A DNA stretch of 64,000 bases from an uncultured Anaerovibrio sp. (lineage in GTDB: Bacteria; Bacillota; Negativicutes; Selenomonadales; Selenomonadaceae): NCBI GenBank assembly GCA_902786545.1, contig CADACU010000004.1:1-64000 (forward strand), written 5' to 3'. The notes below the pieces were generated by a model. The model made no database searches and was not told the origin of the DNA. It saw only the letters and a program-made list of their open reading frames with translations. Made by a program: the position numbers and the translations under genes. This document shows positions 33,020 through 42,534 of this stretch, piece after piece. Positions within the stretch are counted from its first letter, which is position 1, and each line of letters begins with the position of its first letter.

Positions 33020-35089
33020 ATGCAGAGTTTTGAAATGCAGTTAGGCGGACGCACATTTACGGTAGAAACCGGCAAGATGGCCAAGCAGGCCAATGGTGCA
33101 GTATTGGTTCGCTATGGTGAGACTGTTGTTTTGGTTACAGCTACGGCTTCAGATGAGCCAAGAGAGGGTGTAGACTTTTTCCCTCTTACTGTAGATTATG
33201 AAGAGAAAATGTATGCCGTTGGTAAAATTCCAGGCGGTTTTATAAAGAGAGAGGGGCGCCCAGGTGAGTCGGCTATTCTGTGCAGCCGACTGATTGACCG
33301 TCCTATTCGTCCTCTGTTCCCAGAGGGGTATCGCAACGATGTGCAGATTGTAGCAACTGTTATGTCAGTAGAGCATGATAATGCACCGGAAATTGCTGCT
33401 ATGATTGGTGCATCCTGTGCTTTGACTATTTCGGATATTCCGTTCCTTGGCCCAATAGCTGGTGTGCGGGTTGGCCGGGTTGATGGCCAGTTCATTATCA
33501 ATCCTACAGTTGAGCAGCGTGAAAAGTCTGACCTGAATCTGACTATCGCTGGCTCCCGGGATGCTGTAATGATGGTTGAGGCTGGTGCCAATGAGCTGCC
33601 AGAGGAAGTAATTCTTGAGGCAATTCTGTTTGGTCACGAGGAAATTAAGAAGATTGTTGCTTTCCAGGATGAAATCCAGAAGGCCTGTGGTAAAGAGAAG
33701 CGCGAGGTTAAACTCTTTGCTGTACCGGAGGAAATGGAAAAGGCAATCCGTGAATACGCAACTGACAAGCTGGATCAGGCAGTCCGCAATCCGGACAAGC
33801 TGGCCCGGGATGAAGATATTGCCAATGTAAAGGCTGAGGCTTTGGAGCATTTCCTGGAGATTTATCCGGATGCTATTAAGGAAATTCCTTATATGCTTCA
33901 TAAGATTGTAAAGGAAATCGTTCGCAGAATGATCACAAAGGAAAAAATTCGTCCGGATGGTCGCGAGGTGGAAGAGGTTCGCCCGGTAAGCTGCGAGGTA
34001 GGTATTTTGCCACGCACCCACGGTTCTGGTCTGTTTACCCGTGGTCAGACTCAGGTGCTGACAGTTACTACCCTTGGTTCCATGGGAGATGAGCAGGTTC
34101 TGGATGGTCTTGGGGTAGAGACCTCCAAGCATTATATTCATCAGTACAATTTCCCTGGTTATTCCGTAGGTGAGGCCCGTCCGGTTCGTGGTCCGGGGCG
34201 TCGTGAGATTGGTCATGGTGCCTTGGCAGAGCGTGCTTTGGTGCCAGTTATTCCTTCTGTTGAGGAGTTCCCATACACTATCCGTATGGTTTCTGAAATT
34301 CTTGAATCAAATGGATCCAGCTCCATGGGATCCGTTTGCGGCAGTACCTTGTCTTTGATGCACGCCGGTGTACCTATTAAGCGTCCGGTTTCCGGTGTTG
34401 CTATGGGATTGGTTAAGGATGGGGATGATTATACTATTCTCACCGATATTCAGGGTATGGAAGATGCTCTGGGCGATATGGACTTTAAGGTGGCTGGTAC
34501 CACTGAGGGTGTTACGGCTATTCAGATGGACATAAAGATTAAGGGGATCTCCCGTGAAATTTTGTCTGCTGCTTTGGCACAGGCTAAGCGGGGACGGGCC
34601 TTTATCCTTGGTAAGATGCTGGAGTGCATTGCTGAGCCAAATGCTGAGCTTAGCCCATATGCTCCACGGGTAACCACCATGCAGATTAAGCCGGACAAGA
34701 TTCGTGAGGTTATTGGTCCTGGCGGCAAGGTTATCAAGAAGATTATTGAGGACTTTGGTGTTCAGATTGATATTGATGATGATGGTACGGTTCGTATCTG
34801 CGCAACCAGCGTGGAGGCCTCTGCTGCAGCTATTGCCTGCATTGAGGATATCGTAAAGGAAGTTGAGGTTGGTCAGACCTATAAGGGCAAGGTAACCCGT
34901 ATTATGAATTTCGGTGCCTTTGTAGAGCTCCTGCCAGGTCAGGAAGGCCTTTGCCACATTTCCCAGTTGGACAAGAAGCGGGTTGAGAAGGTAGAGGATG
35001 TAGTAAATGTTGGTGATGAACTGGAAGTAAAGGTTACTGAAATCGATCAGAAGGGTCGCATCAATGTTTCTCACAAGGTTTTGTTGTAA
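33020..35089 (+). CDS. pnp: Polyribonucleotide nucleotidyltransferase (PNPase)
   Basis: This 689-residue protein has two RNase PH domains (first with [30 protein letters not shown], second with [16 protein letters not shown] and [19 protein letters not shown]), a KH domain ([11 protein letters not shown], about residues 572-582) and a C-terminal S1 domain. It degrades RNA phosphorolytically. TAGGAGG lies 10 nt before ATG 33020; an upstream ATG at 32975 lacks a ribosome site. rpsO, the usual upstream neighbour, is not present. Confidence 0.97.
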   Translation: MQSFEMQLGGRTFTVETGKMAKQANGAVLVRYGETVVLVTATASDEPREGVDFFPLTVDYEEKMYAVGKIPGGFIKREGRPGESAILCSRLIDRPIRPLFPEGYRNDVQIVATVMSVEHDNAPEIAAMIGASCALTISDIPFLGPIAGVRVGRVDGQFIINPTVEQREKSDLNLTIAGSRDAVMMVEAGANELPEEVILEAILFGHEEIKKIVAFQDEIQKACGKEKREVKLFAVPEEMEKAIREYATDKLDQAVRNPDKLARDEDIANVKAEALEHFLEIYPDAIKEIPYMLHKIVKEIVRRMITKEKIRPDGREVEEVRPVSCEVGILPRTHGSGLFTRGQTQVLTVTTLGSMGDEQVLDGLGVETSKHYIHQYNFPGYSVGEARPVRGPGRREIGHGALAERALVPVIPSVEEFPYTIRMVSEILESNGSSSMGSVCGSTLSLMHAGVPIKRPVSGVAMGLVKDGDDYTILTDIQGMEDALGDMDFKVAGTTEGVTAIQMDIKIKGISREILSAALAQAKRGRAFILGKMLECIAEPNAELSPYAPRVTTMQIKPDKIREVIGPGGKVIKKIIEDFGVQIDIDDDGTVRICATSVEASAAAIACIEDIVKEVEVGQTYKGKVTRIMNFGAFVELLPGQEGLCHISQLDKKRVEKVEDVVNVGDELEVKVTEIDQKGRINVSHKVLL

Positions 35090-35162
35090 GGTTAACTAAA
35101 AAAGTAACATAAGGCATATGGACTGTTCGGGTTTGTAAGTCGTCATTTTATGTTGTTTTGTA

Positions 35163-35206
35163 AATGCCCGTTTTGCGTATAGTAAGGCGGGCATTAGCTT
35201 ATTTTT
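35163..35206 (+). terminator. Terminator after pnp
   Basis: AATGCCCG (35163-35170) pairs with CGGGCATT (35188-35195), then AGCTTATTTTT. Confidence 0.75.
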
Positions 35207-35219
35207 GGAGAAGTGCAGG

Positions 35220-36548
35220 ATGGTTGAAAAGAAAAAGACAGTGTCAGAGATACTGCGCCGGTATTTGGTGGTTGCAGTGGGGATACTGCTTATTACATTT
35301 AGCGTTGCCCTGATGATAAAGGCGAATATTGGCGTTGCGCCTATGGCAGCTCTTCCATATACAATGTCGCTTATTGTGACAAATCTCAGTGTAGGTATGT
35401 GGATTGGGCTGTTTAATCTGGTCTTTCTTTTGGTGCAGATGATAATTCGCAAACGGCGTCTGAAAAAACGGGTAGTGATGTTTCAGTTTATTACTGCAGT
35501 GGCGTTAGGCCTATTCACTGACCTGGGGCTGGATGCCTTGTCTGATTATTATCATCGGTCGTATAGGGCTGAACTGCTGTCCTGTGTTGGAGCCAGTGCT
35601 TTATTGGCCCTTGGCTTTTATTTTTGCCGTATTGCCGATGTGGGGCGGTTGCCCATGGCATCCTTCCTGCGCTTTGTTGGCAAGTTGCGCTTTAAACGCT
35701 ATGCCCATACACGGATAATTGCCGACATAGTGATGGCTTTGGTTGCCTTGGGCATAAGTGTAATTTTTTTGGGTAATTTTGGTGCTGTCCGGGAAGGGAC
35801 TGTATTGGCTCTGCTGTGTACGGGTATCTTTTATAAGGTGTTTAACCGCCTGCTGCGGGATTTTGGCTATATTCTTTTGCCGGAAAATCAAGTTAAGGAA
35901 ATGGCAGCATTTTTGGATGATGCCATATCGGAAAGTCATTTTGTGCTTACCATATCCCATGAATATGGCAGTGGTGGTCGGACTATTGCCAAGCGCATTG
36001 CCCATGAGCTGGATTTGCCATATTATGACAGTGAAGTTATTCAGATGGCAACTGAAAACAACGAATTTGCCACCAAATATCTGGAGGACCATGAAAATAT
36101 GGTTAACAGTAATGCTCTGTATAATTTATATGATTGGTACACTTCCACATTTGATGAAGATGCAGAGCTTACTGCTGAGCAGATTTGTCGGATTGAGGCG
36201 CAGGTCATTCAGGAAATTGCCGCCAAGGATTCCTGTGTTATTGTAGGGCGTCTGGCCAATTATGTGTTGCAGAGCCACAAGAACTCCCTGCATATTTTTA
36301 TCACTGCTGATGAGATGGAGCGGGTAAAACGGATAATGCGCAAGGAAAATCTTGATCAGGATGCGGCCATTGAGCGGATTGAAAAATATACTGAGGAGCG
36401 GCAGCGTCATTGTGAAAAATTTTCTGATAATCAATGGGGCAACGGCGATAACTATGATATTGTAATAAAGTCAAGCAAGTATGGAGTAGATCGGACAGCG
36501 GCCATTTTGCTTCAGTTAATAAAGGAATTCAGACTGATACAGTTTTAG
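35220..36548 (+). CDS. YczE/YitT-type membrane domain fused to cytidylate kinase-like domain
   Basis: This 442-residue fusion has two parts. Residues about 15-220 are a five- to six-helix membrane domain of the YczE/YyaS type (MIKANIGVAPMAALPY). Residues about 235-442 are a P-loop kinase of the cytidylate-kinase-like group (PF13189): TISHEYGSGGRTIAKRIAHELDLPYYD (about 240-266), CVIVGRLANYVL and the LID region RVKRIMRKENL. The kinase-like half is cytoplasmic; its phosphate acceptor is unknown. ATG 35220 has GGAG 9 nt upstream, so the TTG at 35205 is not the start. Monocistronic. Confidence 0.85.
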   Translation: MVEKKKTVSEILRRYLVVAVGILLITFSVALMIKANIGVAPMAALPYTMSLIVTNLSVGMWIGLFNLVFLLVQMIIRKRRLKKRVVMFQFITAVALGLFTDLGLDALSDYYHRSYRAELLSCVGASALLALGFYFCRIADVGRLPMASFLRFVGKLRFKRYAHTRIIADIVMALVALGISVIFLGNFGAVREGTVLALLCTGIFYKVFNRLLRDFGYILLPENQVKEMAAFLDDAISESHFVLTISHEYGSGGRTIAKRIAHELDLPYYDSEVIQMATENNEFATKYLEDHENMVNSNALYNLYDWYTSTFDEDAELTAEQICRIEAQVIQEIAAKDSCVIVGRLANYVLQSHKNSLHIFITADEMERVKRIMRKENLDQDAAIERIEKYTEERQRHCEKFSDNQWGNGDNYDIVIKSSKYGVDRTAAILLQLIKEFRLIQF

Positions 36549-36650
36549 TATTGCTCCACCGATTATTTGACTTTATCAATTGCAGCTTTGTACTATATAT
36601 TAGAAAAATATAATATGTCATCAATAATGATGGCAGGATAGGAGTTTATT

Positions 36651-37286
36651 GTGGGAAAATTTTGTGCAAAATGTGGTACTCAACTAAATGATGGAGTGGC
36701 TTTTTGTCCTAAATGCGGTCAGCCAACTCAGGGAGCTGTATCGCATAATAACCCATCACCGGTGAATCAGCCACCGATAAATCAACCGCCGGTGAATCAG
36801 CCACCTATAATGAATAAACCGGTTATTCCACCGCAGCATGCTGGTAATATGAATAATGGTTATGCTCCTCCACATATTACTACCACTAATAACAGCAGCA
36901 ATAACAGTGGCCTGTATATCATATTGGCTGTTATAGCAATTGCAGTTGTGGCTGTTGGGGCGTATTTTATTCTGTTCAATAGCGGGGATGGCAGTAGCAA
37001 GCCGGCCAATAGCAAAACGCAGACTGTCCAGGAAACGGATATTAACAAGTCACAGCCTGCTAATAAGCCGGCAGATGTGAAAAAGACCGAGGCTTCCCAT
37101 AATACCGGTGTTATAACTGGTACTGAGGTAAGAATGCGGGCTAATCCGGGGACTAATTCCAATATCATCGGCTATTTTGACCGGGGCGAAAAGGTTGAAA
37201 TACTAAATGTACAGTCGGATTGGATACAGGTAAAGCGGTCCAATGGGGCTGTTGGCTGGGTTTCTGCCAAATTTTGTTCATATTGA
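36651..37286 (+). CDS. Zinc-ribbon / membrane anchor / SH3-domain protein
   Basis: This 211-residue protein starts at GTG after GGAG. It has an N-terminal zinc ribbon (CAKCG...CPKCG, residues 5-23), a Pro-rich linker with repeated (V/I)NQPP units (about 36-52), one membrane helix (LYIILAVIAIAVVAVGAYFIL, about 87-107) and a C-terminal bacterial SH3 domain (VRMRANPGTNSNIIGYF, about 160-176). The zinc ribbon is predicted to be cytoplasmic and the SH3 domain extracytoplasmic, where it may bind peptidoglycan. An L,D-transpeptidase gene follows after 16 bp. Confidence 0.85.
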   Translation: MGKFCAKCGTQLNDGVAFCPKCGQPTQGAVSHNNPSPVNQPPINQPPVNQPPIMNKPVIPPQHAGNMNNGYAPPHITTTNNSSNNSGLYIILAVIAIAVVAVGAYFILFNSGDGSSKPANSKTQTVQETDINKSQPANKPADVKKTEASHNTGVITGTEVRMRANPGTNSNIIGYFDRGEKVEILNVQSDWIQVKRSNGAVGWVSAKFCSY

Positions 37287-37302
37287 TAGGAATGTAGGAT
37301 AG

Positions 37303-38088
37303 ATGTATAACAATAATTTCGATAATCGAAGCTATAATTACCGACGGATGCGCCGTCAGGGCGGTAACCGCAAAATTAACTGGTTGCGGTTTTTAGCCGT
37401 CATTGTGGCTGGTTTAATGCTGGGGGTTGGCATTACTTGGGTTATGGGCTTAATGAAGGATGATAAAGCCGATAATAATGTGGCCGACAATAATGTTAAG
37501 GCAGAAACCAATGTTGAAGTTACCACTAAAGATGTTAGTGATATCAAGGAAAAACAGCAACCGAAAAAAGAAGAAACATCCGGATGGGATTTTGGTGATC
37601 AGAGCTATTTTATTGTAATTCATAAGGGTACTCACAAGCTGGAACTATATCATAAAGGCGAGGAAAAGCCAGTGAAGGTTTATGCCTGTGCTATTGCATT
37701 AAATAGTGGTGATAAGCATCGGGATGGGGATATGACCACACCGACCAGTTGGGGACATGTTACCGGGTCTATTCCGGGAGCAATGCCAGGGACGGACTCC
37801 CAGAAGGTTCCTTTTGTGGTAGAGGATATATATTATGCTGGAGACTGGACCCATGATTTCGGTGATGGCAAGGGGGAAATTGCCGGTGCCTATGGCCGGT
37901 GGTTTATTTCCCTCAATACCGGTTGGGATGGAATTGGCATTCATGGAACTCATGATCCATCCAGTATTGGTACCAATGCGTCCGAGGGATGTATTCGCCT
38001 GTACAATGAAGATATAGATGAGTTGAAGTCGATTATTTCCCGTAATAACGGCGGCGTAGGGGTCAATGTGGTTATTACAGAGGATTAG
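37303..38088 (+). CDS. L,D-transpeptidase (YkuD family), membrane-anchored
   Basis: This 261-residue protein has a short basic N-terminus, one membrane helix (about residues 29-49), a charged linker and a YkuD catalytic domain. The active-site block IGIHGTHDPSSIGTNASEGCIRL (about 212-234) keeps the catalytic His and Cys of HxxxxxxxxxxxxSxGCIR. L,D-transpeptidases make 3-3 cross-links or attach proteins to peptidoglycan. With the SH3 protein upstream it forms a two-gene cell-wall unit. Ribosome site is weak (TAGGA). Confidence 0.9.
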   Translation: MYNNNFDNRSYNYRRMRRQGGNRKINWLRFLAVIVAGLMLGVGITWVMGLMKDDKADNNVADNNVKAETNVEVTTKDVSDIKEKQQPKKEETSGWDFGDQSYFIVIHKGTHKLELYHKGEEKPVKVYACAIALNSGDKHRDGDMTTPTSWGHVTGSIPGAMPGTDSQKVPFVVEDIYYAGDWTHDFGDGKGEIAGAYGRWFISLNTGWDGIGIHGTHDPSSIGTNASEGCIRLYNEDIDELKSIISRNNGGVGVNVVITED

Positions 38089-38146
38089 TTGTAGAAAAAA
38101 AATAAACCATTATTTTATAAAATATGCTAAAATTATATAGCCTAAT

Positions 38147-38177
38147 AGAAATAGGTCGCTTGTAGCGGCCTATTTCT
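38147..38177. other. Hairpin after the L,D-transpeptidase gene
   Basis: AGAAATAGGTCGC/GCGGCCTATTTCT is a strong 13-bp stem but has no T-run on the + strand, so it may stabilise mRNA rather than terminate. Confidence 0.6.
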
Positions 38178-38209
38178 GTCAAAAATAAGTGCTTTAGGGG
38201 GTAAGTTTT

Positions 38210-39052
38210 ATGAAGCAGATTAGTGGGGAACGGCTTGTAGGGGAACGGGCCTTGTTTATGTCCAGGGCCTTAACGATAGATAATTGCATTTTTGCCGATG
38301 GGGAATCACCATTAAAGGAAAGCAAGGAGCTAGAGATAAAGCAAACCAGCTTTCAGTGGAAGTACCCGCTGTGGTATTGTCAGGATGTAAAGGTTACTGA
38401 CAGTACTTTTTTTGAGATGGCCAGAGCCGGCATTTGGTATACGGACAATATTTCCCTGACAGATATTTTGTATGAAGCTCCGAAGGGCTTTCGTCGTTGT
38501 AAGGGCATTTCCCTTAATAAAGTGCATTTCTTGAATGCAGACGAAACTTTGTGGAACTGCAGTGATATTCAGATGAATAATGTTACGGCCAAGGGAAATT
38601 ACTTTGCCATGAACAGCCGGAATATCAAGATTGACGGATTTAATTTAGCGGGAAACTATTCCTTTGATGGTTGCGAAAATATAGAGGTAAAGAATGCCAA
38701 AATGATTTCCAAGGATGCTTTTTGGAATTGCAATAATGTGGTGGTCAGGGATTCATATATCTGCGGTGAATACATTGGCTGGAATTCGGAAAATGTTACT
38801 TTGGAAAACTGCACCATTGAAAGCAATCAGGGGTTTTGCTATATGAAGAATGTGGTGTTGAAAAACTGCCGCCTACTGAATACTGATTTGGCCTTTGAAT
38901 ATGTTTCTGATGTGGATGCGGAAATTACAACAAAAGTAATTAGTATAAAAAATCCAATTTCAGGCAGGATTACAGCTGCGGGGGTTGAAGAAATAATATT
39001 TGATGATCCAAACATCGATGCAAAGGCTACCGAGATTTCTTTAACTGATTGA
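38210..39052 (+). CDS. DUF3737 family right-handed beta-helix protein
   Basis: This 280-residue protein consists of short repeats (ALTIDNCIFADGES, VKVTDSTFFEMA, VVVRDSYICGEY, VTLENCTIES) typical of DUF3737 beta-helix proteins. The conserved FQWKYPLWYCQDV (about residues 48-60) and AGIWYTDNI blocks match that family. There is no signal peptide, so it should be cytoplasmic. Its function is unknown to me; members often neighbour MATE transporters and MalY/PatB aminotransferases, as here (10 bp to MATE). Confidence 0.85.
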   Translation: MKQISGERLVGERALFMSRALTIDNCIFADGESPLKESKELEIKQTSFQWKYPLWYCQDVKVTDSTFFEMARAGIWYTDNISLTDILYEAPKGFRRCKGISLNKVHFLNADETLWNCSDIQMNNVTAKGNYFAMNSRNIKIDGFNLAGNYSFDGCENIEVKNAKMISKDAFWNCNNVVVRDSYICGEYIGWNSENVTLENCTIESNQGFCYMKNVVLKNCRLLNTDLAFEYVSDVDAEITTKVISIKNPISGRITAAGVEEIIFDDPNIDAKATEISLTD

Positions 39053-39062
39053 GTGAAGAATT

Positions 39063-40466
39063 ATGAATATAGTCAGCTTAATTCAGCACGAAGACCATCT
39101 GGAATGGCGCCAGATGCTGAAATGTGTTTGGGCACTGAGTATACCGGCTATATTAGCCCATGTCACATATATCATCATGGAATATATCGATGCGGCTATG
39201 GTGGGGAGTCTGGGGGCTGCTGCTTCGGCTTCCATTGGCTTGGTGGCACCGTTGCTGTGGTTTGCTTATGGTATATGCAGTGCCATGGTGCAGGGCTTTT
39301 CTGTGCAGGTGGCTCAATTTATCGGCGCAAAGAAAATTCTGAATTCACGGGATACTTTTCGGCAGGGGCTGATTTTTGTTATGGCCCTTGCTTTGCTGTT
39401 CAGTGGATTGGGGATTTATATCAGCCCGGAGCTGCCGGGCTTTTTGGGGGCTACGCCGGAAATTTATCAGGGTTCCTACGAATATTTTTTGGTATTTATG
39501 ATTGGCATACCGGTGATAATGCTCCGCATACTGGCCACATCCATGCTGCAATGCAGTGGCAGTATGAAATCGGTCAGCTTCTTTAACAGTATTATGTGTG
39601 TGCTGGATATACTGTTTAACTTTATGTTTATTTTTCCGTCCCGTTATATATCTGTGGCAGGGGTTGCGTTTTGGGTACCGGGCCTTGGCTATGGAGTGAT
39701 GGGGGCAGCTATTGGTTCGGTGGCAGCCGAAGGGGTGACAGCCGCAATTTTATCCTATCTTGCTTTTATGCGATCAAATTATTTGCGGCAAAAAGCAGGA
39801 ATGGCGTGGCATATTACGAAAAGCTGCATAGTGGATGCTTTTAAAATAAGTACACCTATTGCCATGGAGCAGACGATTTTGAGTGGCTCCCATGTGGCGA
39901 TGATGCTTTTGGTGGCCCCGCTGGGGACAGTGGCTATTGCAGCCAATTCTTTTGCCATAACGGCAGAATCGCTGTGTTACATGCCGGGGATGGGTATTTC
40001 CATTGCGGCAGTAACTTTGGTAGGGCAAAGTATTGGTGCCAAAAAAACGGATTTTGCCCGAGGCTTTGCTAAATTTTCCGTGGTGGTTGGCATGGTGACC
40101 ATGGGTACCTTGGGGGCAATTATGTATCTGGTGGCTCCTTGGGTGTTTGCATTTTTGACACCAGTAGCCGAAGTTCAGACTCTGGGAACGGAAGTATTGC
40201 GCATTGCCTTGTATGCTGAACCGCTCTTTGCAGTATCTATTGTCGGGGCAGGAGCACTAAGGGGTGCACGGGATACTTTTTATCCAAGTCTGATAAATTT
40301 GGCCAGTGTGTGGGGATTGCGGATGACCTTGGCCTTTATACTGGTTCAGAGCTACGGCTTGCATGGGATTTGGCTGGCTATGTGTATTGAGCTTTATGCA
40401 AGGGGACTGCTTTTCCTGTTGCGCATATATAAACAGAAGTGGAATAACAGGGGGTCCATGGAGTGA
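39063..40466 (+). CDS. MATE family efflux transporter
   Basis: This 467-residue membrane protein has twelve predicted helices in two homologous halves, with MATE-like IPAILAHVTYIIMEYIDAAMVGSLG (about residues 29-53) and the matching SLINLASVWGLRMTLAFIL segment. MATE proteins export cationic drugs or metabolites using Na+ or H+. The gene overlaps the downstream MalY/PatB gene (GTG/TGA), so they are translationally coupled. Substrate unknown. Confidence 0.9.
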   Translation: MNIVSLIQHEDHLEWRQMLKCVWALSIPAILAHVTYIIMEYIDAAMVGSLGAAASASIGLVAPLLWFAYGICSAMVQGFSVQVAQFIGAKKILNSRDTFRQGLIFVMALALLFSGLGIYISPELPGFLGATPEIYQGSYEYFLVFMIGIPVIMLRILATSMLQCSGSMKSVSFFNSIMCVLDILFNFMFIFPSRYISVAGVAFWVPGLGYGVMGAAIGSVAAEGVTAAILSYLAFMRSNYLRQKAGMAWHITKSCIVDAFKISTPIAMEQTILSGSHVAMMLLVAPLGTVAIAANSFAITAESLCYMPGMGISIAAVTLVGQSIGAKKTDFARGFAKFSVVVGMVTMGTLGAIMYLVAPWVFAFLTPVAEVQTLGTEVLRIALYAEPLFAVSIVGAGALRGARDTFYPSLINLASVWGLRMTLAFILVQSYGLHGIWLAMCIELYARGLLFLLRIYKQKWNNRGSME

Positions 40467-41632
40467 AATATGATTTTGACAAGATAATAAATCGCCGTAA
40501 TACCAATTCCCTAAAATGGGATGTGGGTGACAATGAGTTGCCCATGTGGGTGGCTGATATGGATTTTCCAGTGGCAGAGCCCATTATGGCGGCCATCCAA
40601 AAGAAGCTTCAGGTGGGTGCGTTGGGCTATTCAATTATTCCAGCGGCTTGGAATGAGGCCTATATGAGCTGGTGGAGAACACGGCATAATTTTTTGATTC
40701 AACCGGAATGGCTGGTATTTACCACTGGTGTACTGCCGGCGATATCGTCTGCGGTAAGGAAATTGACTACTCCGGCTGAGAAGGTGCTTATTCAGACGCC
40801 GGTGTATAATAATTTTTTTAATTCGATTATCAATAATGGCCGTCAAGTGGTGGAATGCCCATTGCAATATGATGGCAGGAATTATTCAATGGATTTTGAG
40901 CAGCTGAAGGAGGGATTATCTGATCCTCAGGTGAGCCTTATGATACTTTGCAATCCACAAAATCCTTCCGGTCATTTGTGGAGCAGCTATGAGCTGTTCA
41001 AGGTGGGTGAGCTGTGTGCCAAGCACAATGTGACCGTTATTGCCGATGAAATTCACTGCGATTTGACTGACCCAGGTAAGGATTATGTGCCCTTTGCGTC
41101 GGTATCGGATGTGTGCCGGGATATAAGCATAACCTGTATGGCGCCTACCAAGACATTTAATATAGCCGGAGTGAATTCGGCGGCGGTTATGGTTCCCAAT
41201 GAATTCTTGCGGCATAAAATGTGGCGTCAGTTGAATACTGATGAGGTGGCTGAGCCTAATATTATTGCCATGGAAGCTACTATTGCCGCCTTTAATCAGG
41301 GGGAAGAGTGGCTGGACCAGCTGCGGGAGTACATATACGAAAATAAACGGATTTGCCGGGAGTTTTTGCAGGAGAAAATTCCGGAAATATATTTGGTGCC
41401 GTCTGAGGCAACATATTTGCTGTGGCTGGATTGCTCCAAATTTTGTGATAATTCCGTGGAGCTTATGGAATACATCCGGAGGGACAGTGGATTGTACCTG
41501 TCGGAGGGAGCGGAATTTGGTCAGGCCGGAATTCAATTCCTGCGGATGAATATTGCCTGTCCAAAGGCGGTTTTGCTGGATGGCCTTGCCAGGCTGGAAA
41601 AAAGTATAAATTCTTATATTACAAGTAAGTGA
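40463..41632 (+). CDS. MalY/PatB-type PLP C-S lyase/aminotransferase
   Basis: This 389-residue fold-type I PLP enzyme starts YDFDKIINRRNTNSLKWD, then has LPMWVADMDFPV, GALGYS, CNPQNPSGHLWS (about residues 155-166), VIADEIHCDL (about 192-201) and PTKTFNIAG with the PLP lysine. The family includes cystathionine beta-lyases and MalY. It uses GTG overlapping the MATE stop. It likely cleaves cystathionine or cysteine-S-conjugates. Coupling to a MATE exporter and DUF3737 suggests a small detoxification unit, but this is speculative. Confidence 0.9.
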   Translation: MKYDFDKIINRRNTNSLKWDVGDNELPMWVADMDFPVAEPIMAAIQKKLQVGALGYSIIPAAWNEAYMSWWRTRHNFLIQPEWLVFTTGVLPAISSAVRKLTTPAEKVLIQTPVYNNFFNSIINNGRQVVECPLQYDGRNYSMDFEQLKEGLSDPQVSLMILCNPQNPSGHLWSSYELFKVGELCAKHNVTVIADEIHCDLTDPGKDYVPFASVSDVCRDISITCMAPTKTFNIAGVNSAAVMVPNEFLRHKMWRQLNTDEVAEPNIIAMEATIAAFNQGEEWLDQLREYIYENKRICREFLQEKIPEIYLVPSEATYLLWLDCSKFCDNSVELMEYIRRDSGLYLSEGAEFGQAGIQFLRMNIACPKAVLLDGLARLEKSINSYITSK

Positions 41633-41672
41633 TTTATATTGTGTCTCGTCAAAACTCTGTGGAGGTTTTAGT

Positions 41673-42095
41673 ATGGACTTACAGGGATACAAGGAAATTA
41701 CCGTGGATGCAACGGTTAAAAATTTAACAGTGGTCAACGATTTTGTGGAGGAACTGTTGGCGGGGACGGATTGCTCTGTAAAAACAAAATTAAAGATTGA
41801 CCTGGTGGTAGAGGAGATTTTCGTTAATATTGCCAATTATGCCTATGAAGCTTCAGGCGGAAAAGCGGTCGTTCAGGGATGTATTGAGGAAAACCCCTGT
41901 CGTATAATTCTTAGGTTTATGGATACGGGAATACCTTATGATCCGTTGCAAAAGGATCCGCCGGATTTGACTCTCCCACCAGATAAGCGGGAAATTGGTG
42001 GTTTGGGAATATTTCTCATAAAAGAAAATGTTGATGAGTTGTCTTATCACTACAAAGACGGTAAAAATATCCTGACTATAACAAAAAAAATATAG
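41673..42095 (+). CDS. RsbW-like anti-sigma/serine-protein kinase (HATPase)
   Basis: This 140-residue GHKL/HATPase protein has a canonical N-box LVVEEIFVNIANYAY (about residues 45-59, with the Mg-binding Asn), a G1 box MDTGIPYDPL (about 87-96) and a G2 region GGLGIFLIKENVDELSYHYKDGKN. It should phosphorylate the STAS protein encoded next and bind a regulatory partner. Unlike the degenerate HATPase domains on the ABC ATPase and SDF symporter, all ATP-site residues are present. First gene of the signalling block; no sigma factor gene is adjacent. Confidence 0.9.
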   Translation: MDLQGYKEITVDATVKNLTVVNDFVEELLAGTDCSVKTKLKIDLVVEEIFVNIANYAYEASGGKAVVQGCIEENPCRIILRFMDTGIPYDPLQKDPPDLTLPPDKREIGGLGIFLIKENVDELSYHYKDGKNILTITKKI

Positions 42096-42164
42096 CAGGA
42101 AATAAATGCATCAATAAAGAATTTAACATAGTTAGAAGTGTTATTGTAAGAAGGAGTAATCATT

Positions 42165-42464
42165 ATGGAAATCAAAAAGGAACAAAATGGGGAAAATTTA
42201 AAAATATCTTTAATTGGTCGGCTGGATGCTGTTACAGCAACCAATCTGGATAAGGTTGTCCAAAACGATTTGACTGGTATCAAGGATTTGGTCATGGACT
42301 TTAAAGAGTTGGTTTATGTGGCATCGGCTGGGCTGAGAGTGCTATTGATGGCCCAAAAGAAGATGAATAAGCAGGGTAGTATGAAAATTATCAATGTCAG
42401 CGATGATGTAAAGGATGTATTTGATATGACCGGCTTCCTGGACTTTTTGAACATTGAGGAATAA
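42165..42464 (+). CDS. STAS-domain anti-sigma factor antagonist
   Basis: This 99-residue single STAS domain has the phosphorylatable serine in YVASAGLRVLL (about residues 49-59) and a typical start LKISLIGRLDAVTATNLDK. In partner switching the unphosphorylated form binds the HATPase kinase and frees its target. It lies 69 bp after the kinase and 70 bp before the SpoIIE phosphatase, so all three elements of a switch are present. AGGAG precedes ATG. Confidence 0.93.
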   Translation: MEIKKEQNGENLKISLIGRLDAVTATNLDKVVQNDLTGIKDLVMDFKELVYVASAGLRVLLMAQKKMNKQGSMKIINVSDDVKDVFDMTGFLDFLNIEE

Positions 42465-42534
42465 TTATACTATTGCCCGGTACGGTGGTTGAATTTTGAC
42501 TGCACCGGTCTTTGGGCTGCTGAGGATGATTTTA

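Noticed and set aside
38147..38177. Terminator after the L,D-transpeptidase gene
   Set aside because: The stem is strong but no T-run follows, so it is listed only as a hairpin.
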